From Bacillota bacterium (GTDB lineage Bacteria; Bacillota; Sulfobacillia; DUMF01), in the NCBI GenBank assembly GCA_012840015.1, contig DUMF01000020.1:1-64000 (forward strand): a DNA stretch of 64,000 nucleotides, in the 5' to 3' direction. The position numbers and the translations under genes were made by a program. Each line of letters opens with the position of its first letter. Within the stretch, counting starts at the first letter, position 1. The notes beneath the pieces are model-generated. The model was not told the origin of the DNA. It saw only the letters and a program-made list of their open reading frames with translations, and ran no database searches. Shown piece after piece: positions 36,682 to 44,771 of this stretch.

Positions 36682-37649
36682 TTACGTAGGCGCCAAGAAC
36701 AGCAACGAGTCAGAAGGTCTCAGGCCTGATGTGTCGAGAAGAGGTTCTATCTTGAGCACCCTAGCCCTGACGATGTCACTCAACAGATCAGTTTCACCAA
36801 AAGCCTCGTTATATAAAAATTCCGCGCCAGCTTCTTTTCAGCAGGGTCCTCCTGATCGATAACACCTTTAATCCAATCGTCCCAGCTACTGTGGGTCACT
36901 TCTTCAAAGCGCCGGCCGTCCAACGCATCGAGCCAGGCACCTATGAGCTTCCCTTCATGGCTCACCAGCACTGCCGGGCCCGAGTCGCGCCTCGGGCTCA
37001 TGAACTCCGGGAGTCGCTCTGCCAGTTTGTACAGACCTACCTCCACCGTCCGCCCCAGGTAGGGACTCAAATCCAGTCCAATTGCCCTATTCAACTCATT
37101 GTTGTATGCCCAGTACAACACGGACGGGTATTCGCCAGCCTTGTGGATGAACTTCGCGGGCAGAGTCTCGGTAAAAGTGGATATCCTGAACAGCGGTGTC
37201 CAGCCGTATTTTCCCCGGATGCTTCCTTGTACTCGGTGAGGCACTAAAGCAGGGCATTCAGCTTGGCTGGTACCTCGTACCACTTCCCGCCATACTGCAC
37301 ATATCCCGGTTCATCCGTCGACGATGGTTTGAACAGATATTGACAGTTTACAGTCTGATAGTTTGCTGGATCTCCGGCCTCCAGGACTAGACCGAATTTC
37401 TCCCACGGCCATCTTTCCGGGAGGGTGCCCTCCTTTGCAGTCGATAGGTACTCGCGCAAAACGGCGACGAGGTGCAGATCTTTCACCCTGGCCAGCGTTC
37501 GATAGGAACCGCCAGCCTCAACGCAATTAAGCTGGACGGCGAGCACTTCTCTGGCAAAGCACGAAAGCTCCGCCGGGCCTTCGGTCTGGCCACCCCTACA
37601 TCCCGCCAGCAGAGAAGCTGCAGTGGCAAACACCGCGAGAGAACGTCAA
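36682..37649 (-). pseudogene. Broken lipoprotein gene (Bacillota DUF4829/DUF4830-like), several lesions
   Basis: Three collinear fragments of one protein lie in different frames. A TTG at 37649 with AGGAG six bases upstream is followed by a one-base shift before the lipoprotein segment (SLLAGCRGG). The first fragment ends at a TAG at 37244-37246. The next frame carries KYGWTPLFRISTF... to EKKLAR. A further shift near 36812 leads to YNEAFGETDLL...FLAPT, ending at TAA 36682. The fragment texture recalls a family of long Bacillota lipoproteins of unknown function, with part of the C-terminal half deleted. Family name uncertain; disruption is clear. Confidence 0.75.
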
Positions 37650-37745
37650 AACTAGCTCCTTTCTGACTGTACACTGCCCTAAGCCCATCTCGTCATACCC
37701 CCTCTTTTTATCGTAGGGACGCGGTCCGAACCTCGTTGTTTCGTC

Positions 37746-37784
37746 TCAATACAACCTTAACATCTGCTTAAATACCCGTTAACG
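37746..37784 (+). promoter_or_regulatory. PhoP-box array upstream of pstS
   Basis: TTAACA (37757), TTAAAT (37768) and TTAACG (37779) repeat exactly every 11 bases, preceded by a weaker TCAATA at 37746. This matches the TTAACA-type direct repeats with 5-base gaps bound by PhoP in Bacillus. A TACATT -10-like hexamer follows at 37794-37799, so the array overlaps where a -35 would be, as expected for an activator-dependent pst promoter. Confidence 0.75.
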
Positions 37785-37816
37785 AACGGATGATACATTC
37801 GGAACTGCGAGATGCT

Positions 37817-37841
37817 GAAAGGAGTTGACGAAAGGAGTTGA
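37817..37841 (+). repeat. Tandem duplicate of the pstS ribosome-binding region
   Basis: GAAAGGAGTTGA occurs at 37817-37828 and again at 37830-37841 (period 13). Each copy carries an SD (AAAGGAG) and a TTG. The second copy sits 3 bases from the ATG at 37841 and 9 from the GTG at 37847. Confidence 0.8.
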
Positions 37842-38677
37842 TGATTGTGTCACGACTTTTGCCAACACTGTTGATCGCCTCCATGATCCTCTCCGGCTGC
37901 GCGAAGCCGAAGCCCCAAGGGTTTTCAGGTTCCATCACGCTCGTAGGCAGCACAGCCCTGATGCCTTTGGCGGATGCAGCAGCAAAGCAGTTCATGGCGA
38001 AGAATCCAAACGCCAGAATACTGGTTCAAGGAGGGGGTAGTGGCACCGGCTTGACCCAGGTATCCAGTGGAGCAGCCCATATCGGTATGTCGGATATCTT
38101 CGCGGAAGAGAAGTCAGGTATAGATGCGAGTAAGTTGAAGGACCACAAGGTGTGTGTCGTCGGATTTGCAGCGGTGGTTAACCCCGATACCGGCGTGACC
38201 AACCTGACCAAGAAACAGCTGATCGACATATTCACCGGCAAAATAACCAACTGGAATCAGGTCGGCGGGGCGGACAAGAAGATCGTCCTAATTAACAGGA
38301 CGAAGGGCTCCGGGACGAGGGCCGCTTTCACAAAGTACGCTCTCGATGGAAACGAAGCCATTGAAAGCACTACAGAAGAGTCGTCTGGCTCAGTCGCAAA
38401 GATGGTAGCGGAAACACCTGGCGCAATCAGCTATTTGGCCCTTTCGTACTTGAACGACTCCATCCGCGCCCTGAAAATAGACGGAATCGAACCCACTAAG
38501 GAAAACATTAGTACTGGTAAGTATCCAGTATGGTCATACGAACACATGTATACGCTCGGAGAACCACAGGGACTCACGAAGGCATTCCTCGATTACATGA
38601 TGACGGATGAAGTCCAGAGGGGTCCGGTTGTAGAGGGCGGTTATATCCCCATCGTGGATATGAAAACGTCGAGGTAA
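37841..38677 (+). CDS. pstS: Phosphate ABC transporter substrate-binding lipoprotein PstS
   Basis: 278 residues. Lipoprotein signal ending ILSGC (about residue 20), then the PstS fold: LVGSTALMPLADAAA, VQGGGSGTGLTQVSSGAAHIGMSD, LINRTKGSGTRAAF and GAISYLALSYL, the usual phosphate-binding loops. ATG 37841 is listed; GTG 37847 has better SD spacing and gives the same mature protein. First gene of pstSCA behind the PhoP boxes. Confidence 0.94.
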   Translation: MIVSRLLPTLLIASMILSGCAKPKPQGFSGSITLVGSTALMPLADAAAKQFMAKNPNARILVQGGGSGTGLTQVSSGAAHIGMSDIFAEEKSGIDASKLKDHKVCVVGFAAVVNPDTGVTNLTKKQLIDIFTGKITNWNQVGGADKKIVLINRTKGSGTRAAFTKYALDGNEAIESTTEESSGSVAKMVAETPGAISYLALSYLNDSIRALKIDGIEPTKENISTGKYPVWSYEHMYTLGEPQGLTKAFLDYMMTDEVQRGPVVEGGYIPIVDMKTSR

Positions 38678-38699
38678 CAGAAAAAGGGGGTAGCCCGCC

Positions 38700-39596
38700 T
38701 TGAACCTTCGGAAACGTCTGTATAGAGATCGTCTGGCGCGGACCATGCTGATGGTCTGCGCCAGCATATTGATCTTAGCCATCGTGGCCATATTCTTCTT
38801 CGTCTCATCCAAAGGCCTGGCCACTTTCATCGTAAATGGAATAAGCCCGGTGGAGTTCTTCACCGAAAGCAGATGGCTCCCCGATCGCCCTGCAGCCGAA
38901 GGCGGTCCGGTGATAGGCATTCTGCCTTTCGTTGTCGGGTCTGTATGCGTATGCTCGCTAGCAGTGCTCATAAGCTCGGTCTTTTCCGTCGGCGCCGCCG
39001 TGTTCATGGCAGAAATATCTCCAGTTTTCGGGCAGCGGATACTTCGAGGCGCTATGGAGCTTTTCGTGGGTATACCTTCCGTGGTCTACGGCTGGACGGG
39101 TTTGAGTATCCTGGTACCTTTCATCAGAAACCATTTAGGTGGCCTGGGCTTCAGTTGGTTGGCGGGTAGCCTCGTATTGTCCGTTATGATTCTACCGACC
39201 ATCACGAGTGTCTCTTTGGATGCCCTTCGAAGTCTGCCCACGGATCTGAAAGAAGCCTCCTTGGCTCTTGGCGCTACCAGATGGCAAACGATCAGATACG
39301 CCCTCCTACCTGCAGCGAGGCCCGGCATCGCCACCGCCATCGTGTTGGGCCTCGCCAGAGCCTTCGGGGAAGCCCTGGCTGTTCAAATGGTAGTCGGCAA
39401 CAAGAAGGTAATTCCACACTCGGTTCTGGACCAGACCATCACGCTTACCAGTGGAATCACGATGGAGATGGGGCATTCCATCATGGGCTCTTTGTGGAAT
39501 AACGCCCTGTGGTCCATGGCGTTGGTGCTCATGCTCATCTCCCTTCTCTTTATCGTGATAATCAACAAACTCTCGAAAGGAAGTGCATACCGTTGA
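38700..39596 (+). CDS. pstC: Phosphate ABC transporter permease PstC
   Basis: 298 residues, six membrane helices. TTG start with AAAGGGGG nine bases upstream. Includes GIPSVVYGWTGL and the permease EAA loop LPTDLKEASLALGATRWQTI, typical of PstC. Its end overlaps the pstA start (TTGA). Confidence 0.94.
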   Translation: MNLRKRLYRDRLARTMLMVCASILILAIVAIFFFVSSKGLATFIVNGISPVEFFTESRWLPDRPAAEGGPVIGILPFVVGSVCVCSLAVLISSVFSVGAAVFMAEISPVFGQRILRGAMELFVGIPSVVYGWTGLSILVPFIRNHLGGLGFSWLAGSLVLSVMILPTITSVSLDALRSLPTDLKEASLALGATRWQTIRYALLPAARPGIATAIVLGLARAFGEALAVQMVVGNKKVIPHSVLDQTITLTSGITMEMGHSIMGSLWNNALWSMALVLMLISLLFIVIINKLSKGSAYR

Positions 39597-40471
39597 GAGC
39601 AGCTCGGCGTGAAGACGTGATAGCGAACATAGTCATTTGGTCGATCGCAATAGCCATCATCGCACTCCTTTCGGTATTGCTCGCTTACTTGCTGGTACGT
39701 GGTGTCCGCTATATCGATATAGGATTCCTCGTTAAGCCGCCTGAAGTCATTAGAGCCGGTGGAGGAGTAGGGCCTCTGATATTCAACTCGTTCTATCTGC
39801 TGGTGCTCTCCATGCTCATTACGCTACCTCTGGGCGTCGGAGCCGGCGTGTATCTTTCCGAATACGCGCGTCAAAATGAGTTCACAAGGGCCATCAGGCT
39901 TTCCACCCAAGCTCTCAGTTCCCTGCCCTCCATCGTGGTCGGCCTATTCGGCCTTCTCGTTTTCGTGAACGCAACTGGATGGGGTTACTCCTTGATGGCC
40001 GGAGCACTCGCGCTGACCATGTTGAATCTGCCCGTAGTGGTCAGCATAACGGAACAGTCGATCAGAGCCGTGCCGAAAGACTTCCGCGAAGCAAGCTTGG
40101 CCTTGGGCGCTACCACGTGGGAAACAGTGTGGAACGTGGTTTTGCCTTCCGCGTTGCCTGGGATCCTGACAGGTGCGATCATTGCGGCTGGAAGAGCCTT
40201 TGGCGAAGCTGCTGCCTTATTGTATACAAGCGGAATGTCGAGTCCTCCTCTCGATTTCACCGACTGGAACCCGGCCCACCCTATATCCCCCTTGAACCCG
40301 TTCAGACCCGCGGAGACGCTCGCAGTGCACATCTATAAGATTAATTCCGAAGGGCTCTTGCCGGACCTGCGGCGGATAGCAGATGGCTCAGCGGCCATTC
40401 TCGTCCTGGTAGTGCTCGCGTTCGACCTGCTTTCTCGCTATCTCGTCACCCGGCTCGTGAACAAAACTTGA
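39593..40471 (+). CDS. pstA: Phosphate ABC transporter permease PstA
   Basis: 292 residues from the TTG at 39593 (AAGGAAG nine bases upstream), overlapping the pstC stop by four bases; the frame is open further 5' inside pstC but without support. Six membrane helices, SLPSIVVGLFGL and the EAA loop VPKDFREASLALGATTWETV. The usual next genes, pstB and phoU, are absent: 109 bases later a SIMPL-domain gene begins. Confidence 0.94.
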   Translation: MRAARREDVIANIVIWSIAIAIIALLSVLLAYLLVRGVRYIDIGFLVKPPEVIRAGGGVGPLIFNSFYLLVLSMLITLPLGVGAGVYLSEYARQNEFTRAIRLSTQALSSLPSIVVGLFGLLVFVNATGWGYSLMAGALALTMLNLPVVVSITEQSIRAVPKDFREASLALGATTWETVWNVVLPSALPGILTGAIIAAGRAFGEAAALLYTSGMSSPPLDFTDWNPAHPISPLNPFRPAETLAVHIYKINSEGLLPDLRRIADGSAAILVLVVLAFDLLSRYLVTRLVNKT

Positions 40472-40580
40472 TGGCTTCCGGTCCACCCCAGAGAAGAGTG
40501 GCAGTGGGAACTTCCCTCCGAAGTCTTGCGTCAAAAAACGCGGTAAGGACAACAAAACAATAGGATCAGGGGGGAAGTAT

Positions 40581-41312
40581 ATGACGAGAAACAAGTTATG
40601 GCTGATTGTGGAGATCACCGGGCTGCTGCTCGCAGCAGCAATATTCGTGAGTGCCGTCTCAAGGCCGGAAGTCGGGGCAGCAGCCGAGGAGAATTCCAGA
40701 TTTATCGAAGTAGAGGGCGAAGCCACCATGGATGTGAAGCCCGACACGGTCACCCTGAACATAGGCTGTCGCACGCAGCTTCCTACGGCCAGAGAAGCTC
40801 AGGAGGAAAACGCGAAGAAAATGAACGCAGTAATCCAGAAGCTGCTAGAGATGGGGTTCGCCCGGAATGACATCGCTACCACAAGCCTTACGCTCTCGCC
40901 AGTTTACGACTACTCCCAAAATACCCCACGGCTCACTGGGTATGCAGCCGAAAACATTGTAAAAGCATCCACTACTCACTTAGATAAGGTCGGCGAGATA
41001 GTGGACGCCGCGGTAGCGGCTGGAGCAAATAACATATCCGGTATCTACTTCTCCGTAAAAGATATGGAGTCGTACCGCCAGCAGCTCCTCGCCAAAGCTG
41101 CTGAGGTAGCAAGGGCGCGGGCAGAAGTTCTCGCCAAAGCCTCCGGTACTTCCGTGAAAGGGGTACGGTGCATCGTTCAAAGCGAGCTAAACTCACCACC
41201 CACACCCATCTACTATGCAAAAGTAGCCGACCGTGCAGCCTCAGCCTCCACCCCTATCATGGAGGGACAGCTAACCCTCAAGTCTACCGTGAGGATGCAG
41301 TTCGACATTTAA
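40581..41312 (+). CDS. SIMPL-domain (DUF541) exported protein
   Basis: 243 residues. Signal peptide (about 1-30), then the SIMPL domain: IEVEGEATMDVKPDTVTLNIG, ...NDIATTSLTLSPVYDY, GYAAENIVKAST, and RARAEVLAKASG near the C-terminus. ATG with AGGGGGGAAG just upstream. Family members are periplasmic or surface proteins such as BP26/YggE, linked to stress resistance; function unclear. Confidence 0.9.
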   Translation: MTRNKLWLIVEITGLLLAAAIFVSAVSRPEVGAAAEENSRFIEVEGEATMDVKPDTVTLNIGCRTQLPTAREAQEENAKKMNAVIQKLLEMGFARNDIATTSLTLSPVYDYSQNTPRLTGYAAENIVKASTTHLDKVGEIVDAAVAAGANNISGIYFSVKDMESYRQQLLAKAAEVARARAEVLAKASGTSVKGVRCIVQSELNSPPTPIYYAKVADRAASASTPIMEGQLTLKSTVRMQFDI

Positions 41313-41331
41313 CCGGCTTCGATTACACAAA

Positions 41332-41364
41332 GGGCGCTGCGACTCCCGGCGAGTGTCAGCGCCC
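41332..41364. terminator. Bidirectional terminator between SIMPL gene and Flox operon
   Basis: GGGCGCTG (41332-41339) pairs perfectly with CAGCGCCC (41357-41364) around a 17-base loop between two convergent genes. On the minus strand the stem is followed by TTTGTG; on the plus strand the T-tract is weak. Confidence 0.7.
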
Positions 41365-41371
41365 TCAGAGC

Positions 41372-42214
41372 TTAAAACTCTGCAGGCAATTGTTTCAACT
41401 GGGCCAGCGAAAATACGGGGCCGTCCTTACAGACATACTTGGATCCCACGTTGCACCTGCCGCACTTCCCGATACCGCACTGCATCTTGAGTTCCAAAGT
41501 GGTTATTACCTGGTCATCTTCGAACCCAAGCTTCCTCAACGTTTCTAGCACGAGCTTTATCATAATAGGTGGCCCGCAGGTGATTGCCACACAATCCGAC
41601 GGCGATGGGGCAATTTCCTCCACGAATTGCGGCACGAATCCCACGTGCCCTTTCCAGTTTTCATCGCCTCTGTCCACGGTTAGGTGTACTGTGGTATCCT
41701 CGCACTTGGGCCAATGGCCCATGATCTCGTCCTTGAAGCAAAGATCGCCTGGAGAACGTGCACCGTAAACGATTTCAATTGGGCCATACCGATACTCTTC
41801 CTTGTGAGCGATACAGTGGTTGATGAGGGAGCGCAGTGGAGCAAGACCTATGCCCCCGCCTATAAAGAGAAGCTTTTTCCCTGCCCATTGTTCGAACGGA
41901 AAATGGTTCCCGTAAGGCCCCCTGATTCCGATCTTGCAGCCGGGTTCGAGCTCATGCAAAGCTTCGGTAACCAGTCCTACCTTTTTTACCGCAAATTCGA
42001 GGTACCTCCCCCGCGCGGAAGCATCCGGAGAAGAAGTTATCGAAATCATACACTCGCCTACACCGAACACCGAAACCATGGCGCACTGACCAGGCAGGTA
42101 ATCGAAGCTTCCGTCCACCACGAACGTCTTAACATCACCGACGTCGGTCTCATCCCTGACTTCTCTAATCGTATGGACCGATGGCAATAACGGGTTCTTT
42201 CCCGTCTCGCTCAT
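41372..42214 (-). CDS. FloxA/FlxA-like NAD(P)H oxidoreductase (FAD and 2Fe-2S)
   Basis: 280 residues of the ferredoxin-NADP-reductase fold as in PyrK and AsrB. FAD-binding barrel (PGQCAMVSVFGVGECMISI; GIRGPYGNHF), an NAD(P) domain starting LLFIGGGIGLAPLRSL, and a C-terminal four-Cys 2Fe-2S site (CGIGKCGRC...VC). It would take electrons from NAD(P)H and pass them to the iron-sulfur partners FloxB/C. ATG overlaps the end of the preceding gene (ATGA). Confidence 0.88.
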   Translation of the reverse strand: MSETGKNPLLPSVHTIREVRDETDVGDVKTFVVDGSFDYLPGQCAMVSVFGVGECMISITSSPDASARGRYLEFAVKKVGLVTEALHELEPGCKIGIRGPYGNHFPFEQWAGKKLLFIGGGIGLAPLRSLINHCIAHKEEYRYGPIEIVYGARSPGDLCFKDEIMGHWPKCEDTTVHLTVDRGDENWKGHVGFVPQFVEEIAPSPSDCVAITCGPPIMIKLVLETLRKLGFEDDQVITTLELKMQCGIGKCGRCNVGSKYVCKDGPVFSLAQLKQLPAEF

Positions 42215-43278
42215 AACCCGTCACCCCCTCCGCCTGCCAGCTCTCGCCGCAACTGACTCAATACGTCCACGAAGTGCAAGCCCACCGGGCACTTCTCCAC
42301 GCATCTTCCGCAACCCACACAGAAAATCTGGCCATACCTTTCGTGTGTGTAACACAGCTTGTGCATGAAGCGCTGCCGCACCCGTTCCTTCTTGGTTGGA
42401 CGAGGGTTGTGCCCTCCGGCCATCTTGAGGAAATCCGGGAACATGCAAGAATCCCAACATCTGGCGCGAAGTCCTCTTTCGCCAAGGCTCTTGTCCACCA
42501 CAGCAAAGCAATAACAGGTGGGACACAGGTAAGTGCAAAGGCCGCAGCTTAAACAGCGTTCCGAGATCCTCCCCCAGATCGGAAGCTCAAAGCTATCCAG
42601 GCTGAGAGCCTCCGGGTGTCCCACGAACTCCGATAGCGGTTGAGGTATCGCCCGGTAGTGGGCTTCGATCTCCTCTGAGGTTTCGGCCGGCAACTCTCGT
42701 ATAGTTAAATGCATCCCTGCCAGGAATGCCTGCCCTTTATCGGAGGAACACTTTAGCGCCAGTCCTTCCAAGCCTTGCATCGGGTAGATCATCAGGTCGC
42801 AATCGTCTGAGGACCACGGCGAAACGCCCATAGCCTTGCAGAAACAGGTAGGCTCAGGTTTTTCGCAAGCCACCCCTATTAGCACAGTCTTTTGACGCCT
42901 CTCGACGTAAACCTGGTCTATATCTGATTCGTCCGCGAATACCTTATCCAGTAGCTTTAGCGCCCTGGCGTCACAAGGCTTCACCCCGAGGATCACCAGG
43001 TCCGTCGAGGCCGCGGCATCGCTTACTTCGTAGTCAGTAGGACCGCCTTGAAAGCGGAGTACTGGATCTGTCTGGGGAGTGAGTAGCTTGTTCGCAGGCA
43101 GGACTGATCTGGTCAGGGAAACAGATCTCTTCAACCAGCCACTTGCTGGAGTCGTGAGCCTGCGGAAAACCACCGCTCCATTCTCATCTACCGGAACGTA
43201 AACATCGAAACGGCGCGACACATCGCCCGCGAGCTGGGTTTCCAATTCCTCCAGGTCAACCGTAATCGTAGCCGACAC
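42211..43278 (-). CDS. FloxB/FlxB-like 4Fe-4S protein (AsrA/hydrogenase-beta-like)
   Basis: About 355 residues. A large N-terminal domain (ILGVKPCDARALKLLDKVF, GVACEKPEPTCFC) is shared with AsrA and sulfhydrogenase beta subunits, and two ferredoxin-type 4Fe-4S motifs lie in the C-terminal half (CLSCGLCTYLCPTCYC; CVGCGRCVEKCP). GTG at 43278, four bases after the floxC stop; a GTG at 43332 is possible but would overlap 50 bases. Confidence 0.85.
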   Translation of the reverse strand: MSATITVDLEELETQLAGDVSRRFDVYVPVDENGAVVFRRLTTPASGWLKRSVSLTRSVLPANKLLTPQTDPVLRFQGGPTDYEVSDAAASTDLVILGVKPCDARALKLLDKVFADESDIDQVYVERRQKTVLIGVACEKPEPTCFCKAMGVSPWSSDDCDLMIYPMQGLEGLALKCSSDKGQAFLAGMHLTIRELPAETSEEIEAHYRAIPQPLSEFVGHPEALSLDSFELPIWGRISERCLSCGLCTYLCPTCYCFAVVDKSLGERGLRARCWDSCMFPDFLKMAGGHNPRPTKKERVRQRFMHKLCYTHERYGQIFCVGCGRCVEKCPVGLHFVDVLSQLRRELAGGGGDGL

Positions 43279-43282
43279 CCCC

Positions 43283-44227
43283 TTACAAGAACTCCTCGGG
43301 ATCGTCCGGGTTGAACTTACCCAAAGGCTCAACGTCCCGAGGCATCTTGGGATTATCTCTGCCGAACAGCTCGCGGATATCTTTCATGAACTTCCGGTTG
43401 AGCTCTCCTATGTTGATGCCCATCGGGCATACTCTCTCGCATTCTCCACACCCCACGCACCGCCCCGCCACGTGAAAAGCCCGGATGAAGTGAAACATGA
43501 ACTGCTCTGATATGCTCGTATGCTTCGTTATCCATCCGGGATCATTACTTTCCAACGTGCACTGACGGCAATCGCAGGCCGGGCAGACGTTCCGGCATGC
43601 AAAACAGCGTATACATCGGCTAAACTCTGCTTCCCACACCTTGTAACGCTCGTCCGGCGAGAGGGCCTCGAGGCGCCTCACCTGCACGAAATCCACAACA
43701 GAGGAAGGGGCCTCGCTCACCTTCTCGCAGAGTAGTTCGTCGTAGATAACGGGGTTGTGAGTATCGCACCCGAGGCAAGTATCGTCCAGGATCGACTCCA
43801 GGGATACCGACGGCGATTGGGGATACACTTTCGACAGCTTTCTCTTGTCCACCATTCCGGTGCAAGGTATGCCCAGCAGATATACCTCTTCCCTTGAAAC
43901 TCTGTGATCCTGAATCAACCTCTGCAGCGCGAGTGAATCGCAACCTCTTACAACGAGGCCTGCACGCCGTTCTTTTGAATCCCCGCCCGTGGGTAGATCA
44001 AGTAAGTACTTCACCAGCGAACGATGGCAAACTCTGTCAAACACCAGTCGCGCCACGTCCGACGGATCCCTTATAATGCAAGGGACTGAAGACGGCAAAA
44101 TGCCCGGCAGGCTTTCCTGCCTTTCATACCCCAAAAAGAGCGATATCTGACCGCTTTCGAGCAATTGCCTTACCCGTGCTCTGAGTAGTTCCTCGAGGTG
44201 TTTATCTTCGAGAAGCGCTGCGATCAT
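43283..44227 (-). CDS. FloxC/FlxC-like 4Fe-4S protein
   Basis: 314 residues from the ATG at 44227, which overlaps the floxD stop (ATGA) and has GAGGG seven bases upstream. N-terminal part resembles the coenzyme F420 hydrogenase/FdhB-type domain (GLVVRGCDSLALQRL, LLGIPCTGMVDKRKL). It then has two 4Fe-4S motifs (CIRCFACRNVCPACDCRQC and CVGCGECERVCPMG). Electron carrier between FloxB and the MvhD-like subunit by analogy with Flox systems. Confidence 0.85.
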   Translation of the reverse strand: MIAALLEDKHLEELLRARVRQLLESGQISLFLGYERQESLPGILPSSVPCIIRDPSDVARLVFDRVCHRSLVKYLLDLPTGGDSKERRAGLVVRGCDSLALQRLIQDHRVSREEVYLLGIPCTGMVDKRKLSKVYPQSPSVSLESILDDTCLGCDTHNPVIYDELLCEKVSEAPSSVVDFVQVRRLEALSPDERYKVWEAEFSRCIRCFACRNVCPACDCRQCTLESNDPGWITKHTSISEQFMFHFIRAFHVAGRCVGCGECERVCPMGINIGELNRKFMKDIRELFGRDNPKMPRDVEPLGKFNPDDPEEFL

Positions 44228-44652
44228 ACCGCATCCCTCAGCTTCCATGCGGGGCCCAGTTTACGCACCCTCTCTGTGAGTTCCCTAACCACGTCTGCGA
44301 ACTTTTGACCTTCGGAGCCCGAAATCCACCTCACCTCGAAACGCTCTGGCTCAATTCCGAGGTACTCGAGGAACCTGGTGGCGAGCAAGAAGCGGCGTCT
44401 GGCGAAAAAGTTTCCGGTGGAATAGTGGCAATCTCCCGGGTGACACCCAGCCACCAACACCCCGTCGGCCCCACGTTGGAATGCTCTAACCACGAACTGA
44501 GGGTTGATCCGGCCTGAACAAGGGACTCTGATTATGCGGATGCTAGGAGGGTATTCTAACCTCGACGTGCCTGCCAGGTCGGCTCCCGCGTAGCTACACC
44601 AGTTGCAGCAAAACGCCACGATAAGCGGCTGCCACTGCTCATGCTGCGACAC
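44224..44652 (-). CDS. MvhD/FloxD-like iron-sulfur protein
   Basis: 142 residues from the GTG at 44652 (AGGTG six bases upstream). Signature CCNWCSYAGADLAG, VPCSGRINP and GCHPGDCHY: the conserved cysteines of MvhD, the small 2Fe-2S subunit that links an electron donor to the HdrA flavoprotein. First gene of the four-gene leftward operon D-C-B-A. No hdrA is in the window. Confidence 0.92.
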   Translation of the reverse strand: MSQHEQWQPLIVAFCCNWCSYAGADLAGTSRLEYPPSIRIIRVPCSGRINPQFVVRAFQRGADGVLVAGCHPGDCHYSTGNFFARRRFLLATRFLEYLGIEPERFEVRWISGSEGQKFADVVRELTERVRKLGPAWKLRDAV

Positions 44653-44771
44653 GTAATTCACCTTCTTATTCGGCTTTAGAGTGCGAATTCGTGCCCCCCG
44701 GCAAGGCCGTCTTATTACTTCTGCATTCGAACCTGCAATTCCTTCCTGCGGACATTAAATCTCCGATAAGC

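Noticed and set aside
39509-39592. 28-codon upstream extension of PstA
   Set aside because: It lies inside pstC, and the TTG at 39593 has the SD and the stop-start overlap.
40472-40580. A small gene or terminator between pstA and the SIMPL gene
   Set aside because: Only a weak 4-bp stem (GCGT/ACGC) and no T-tract; no open frame with SD.
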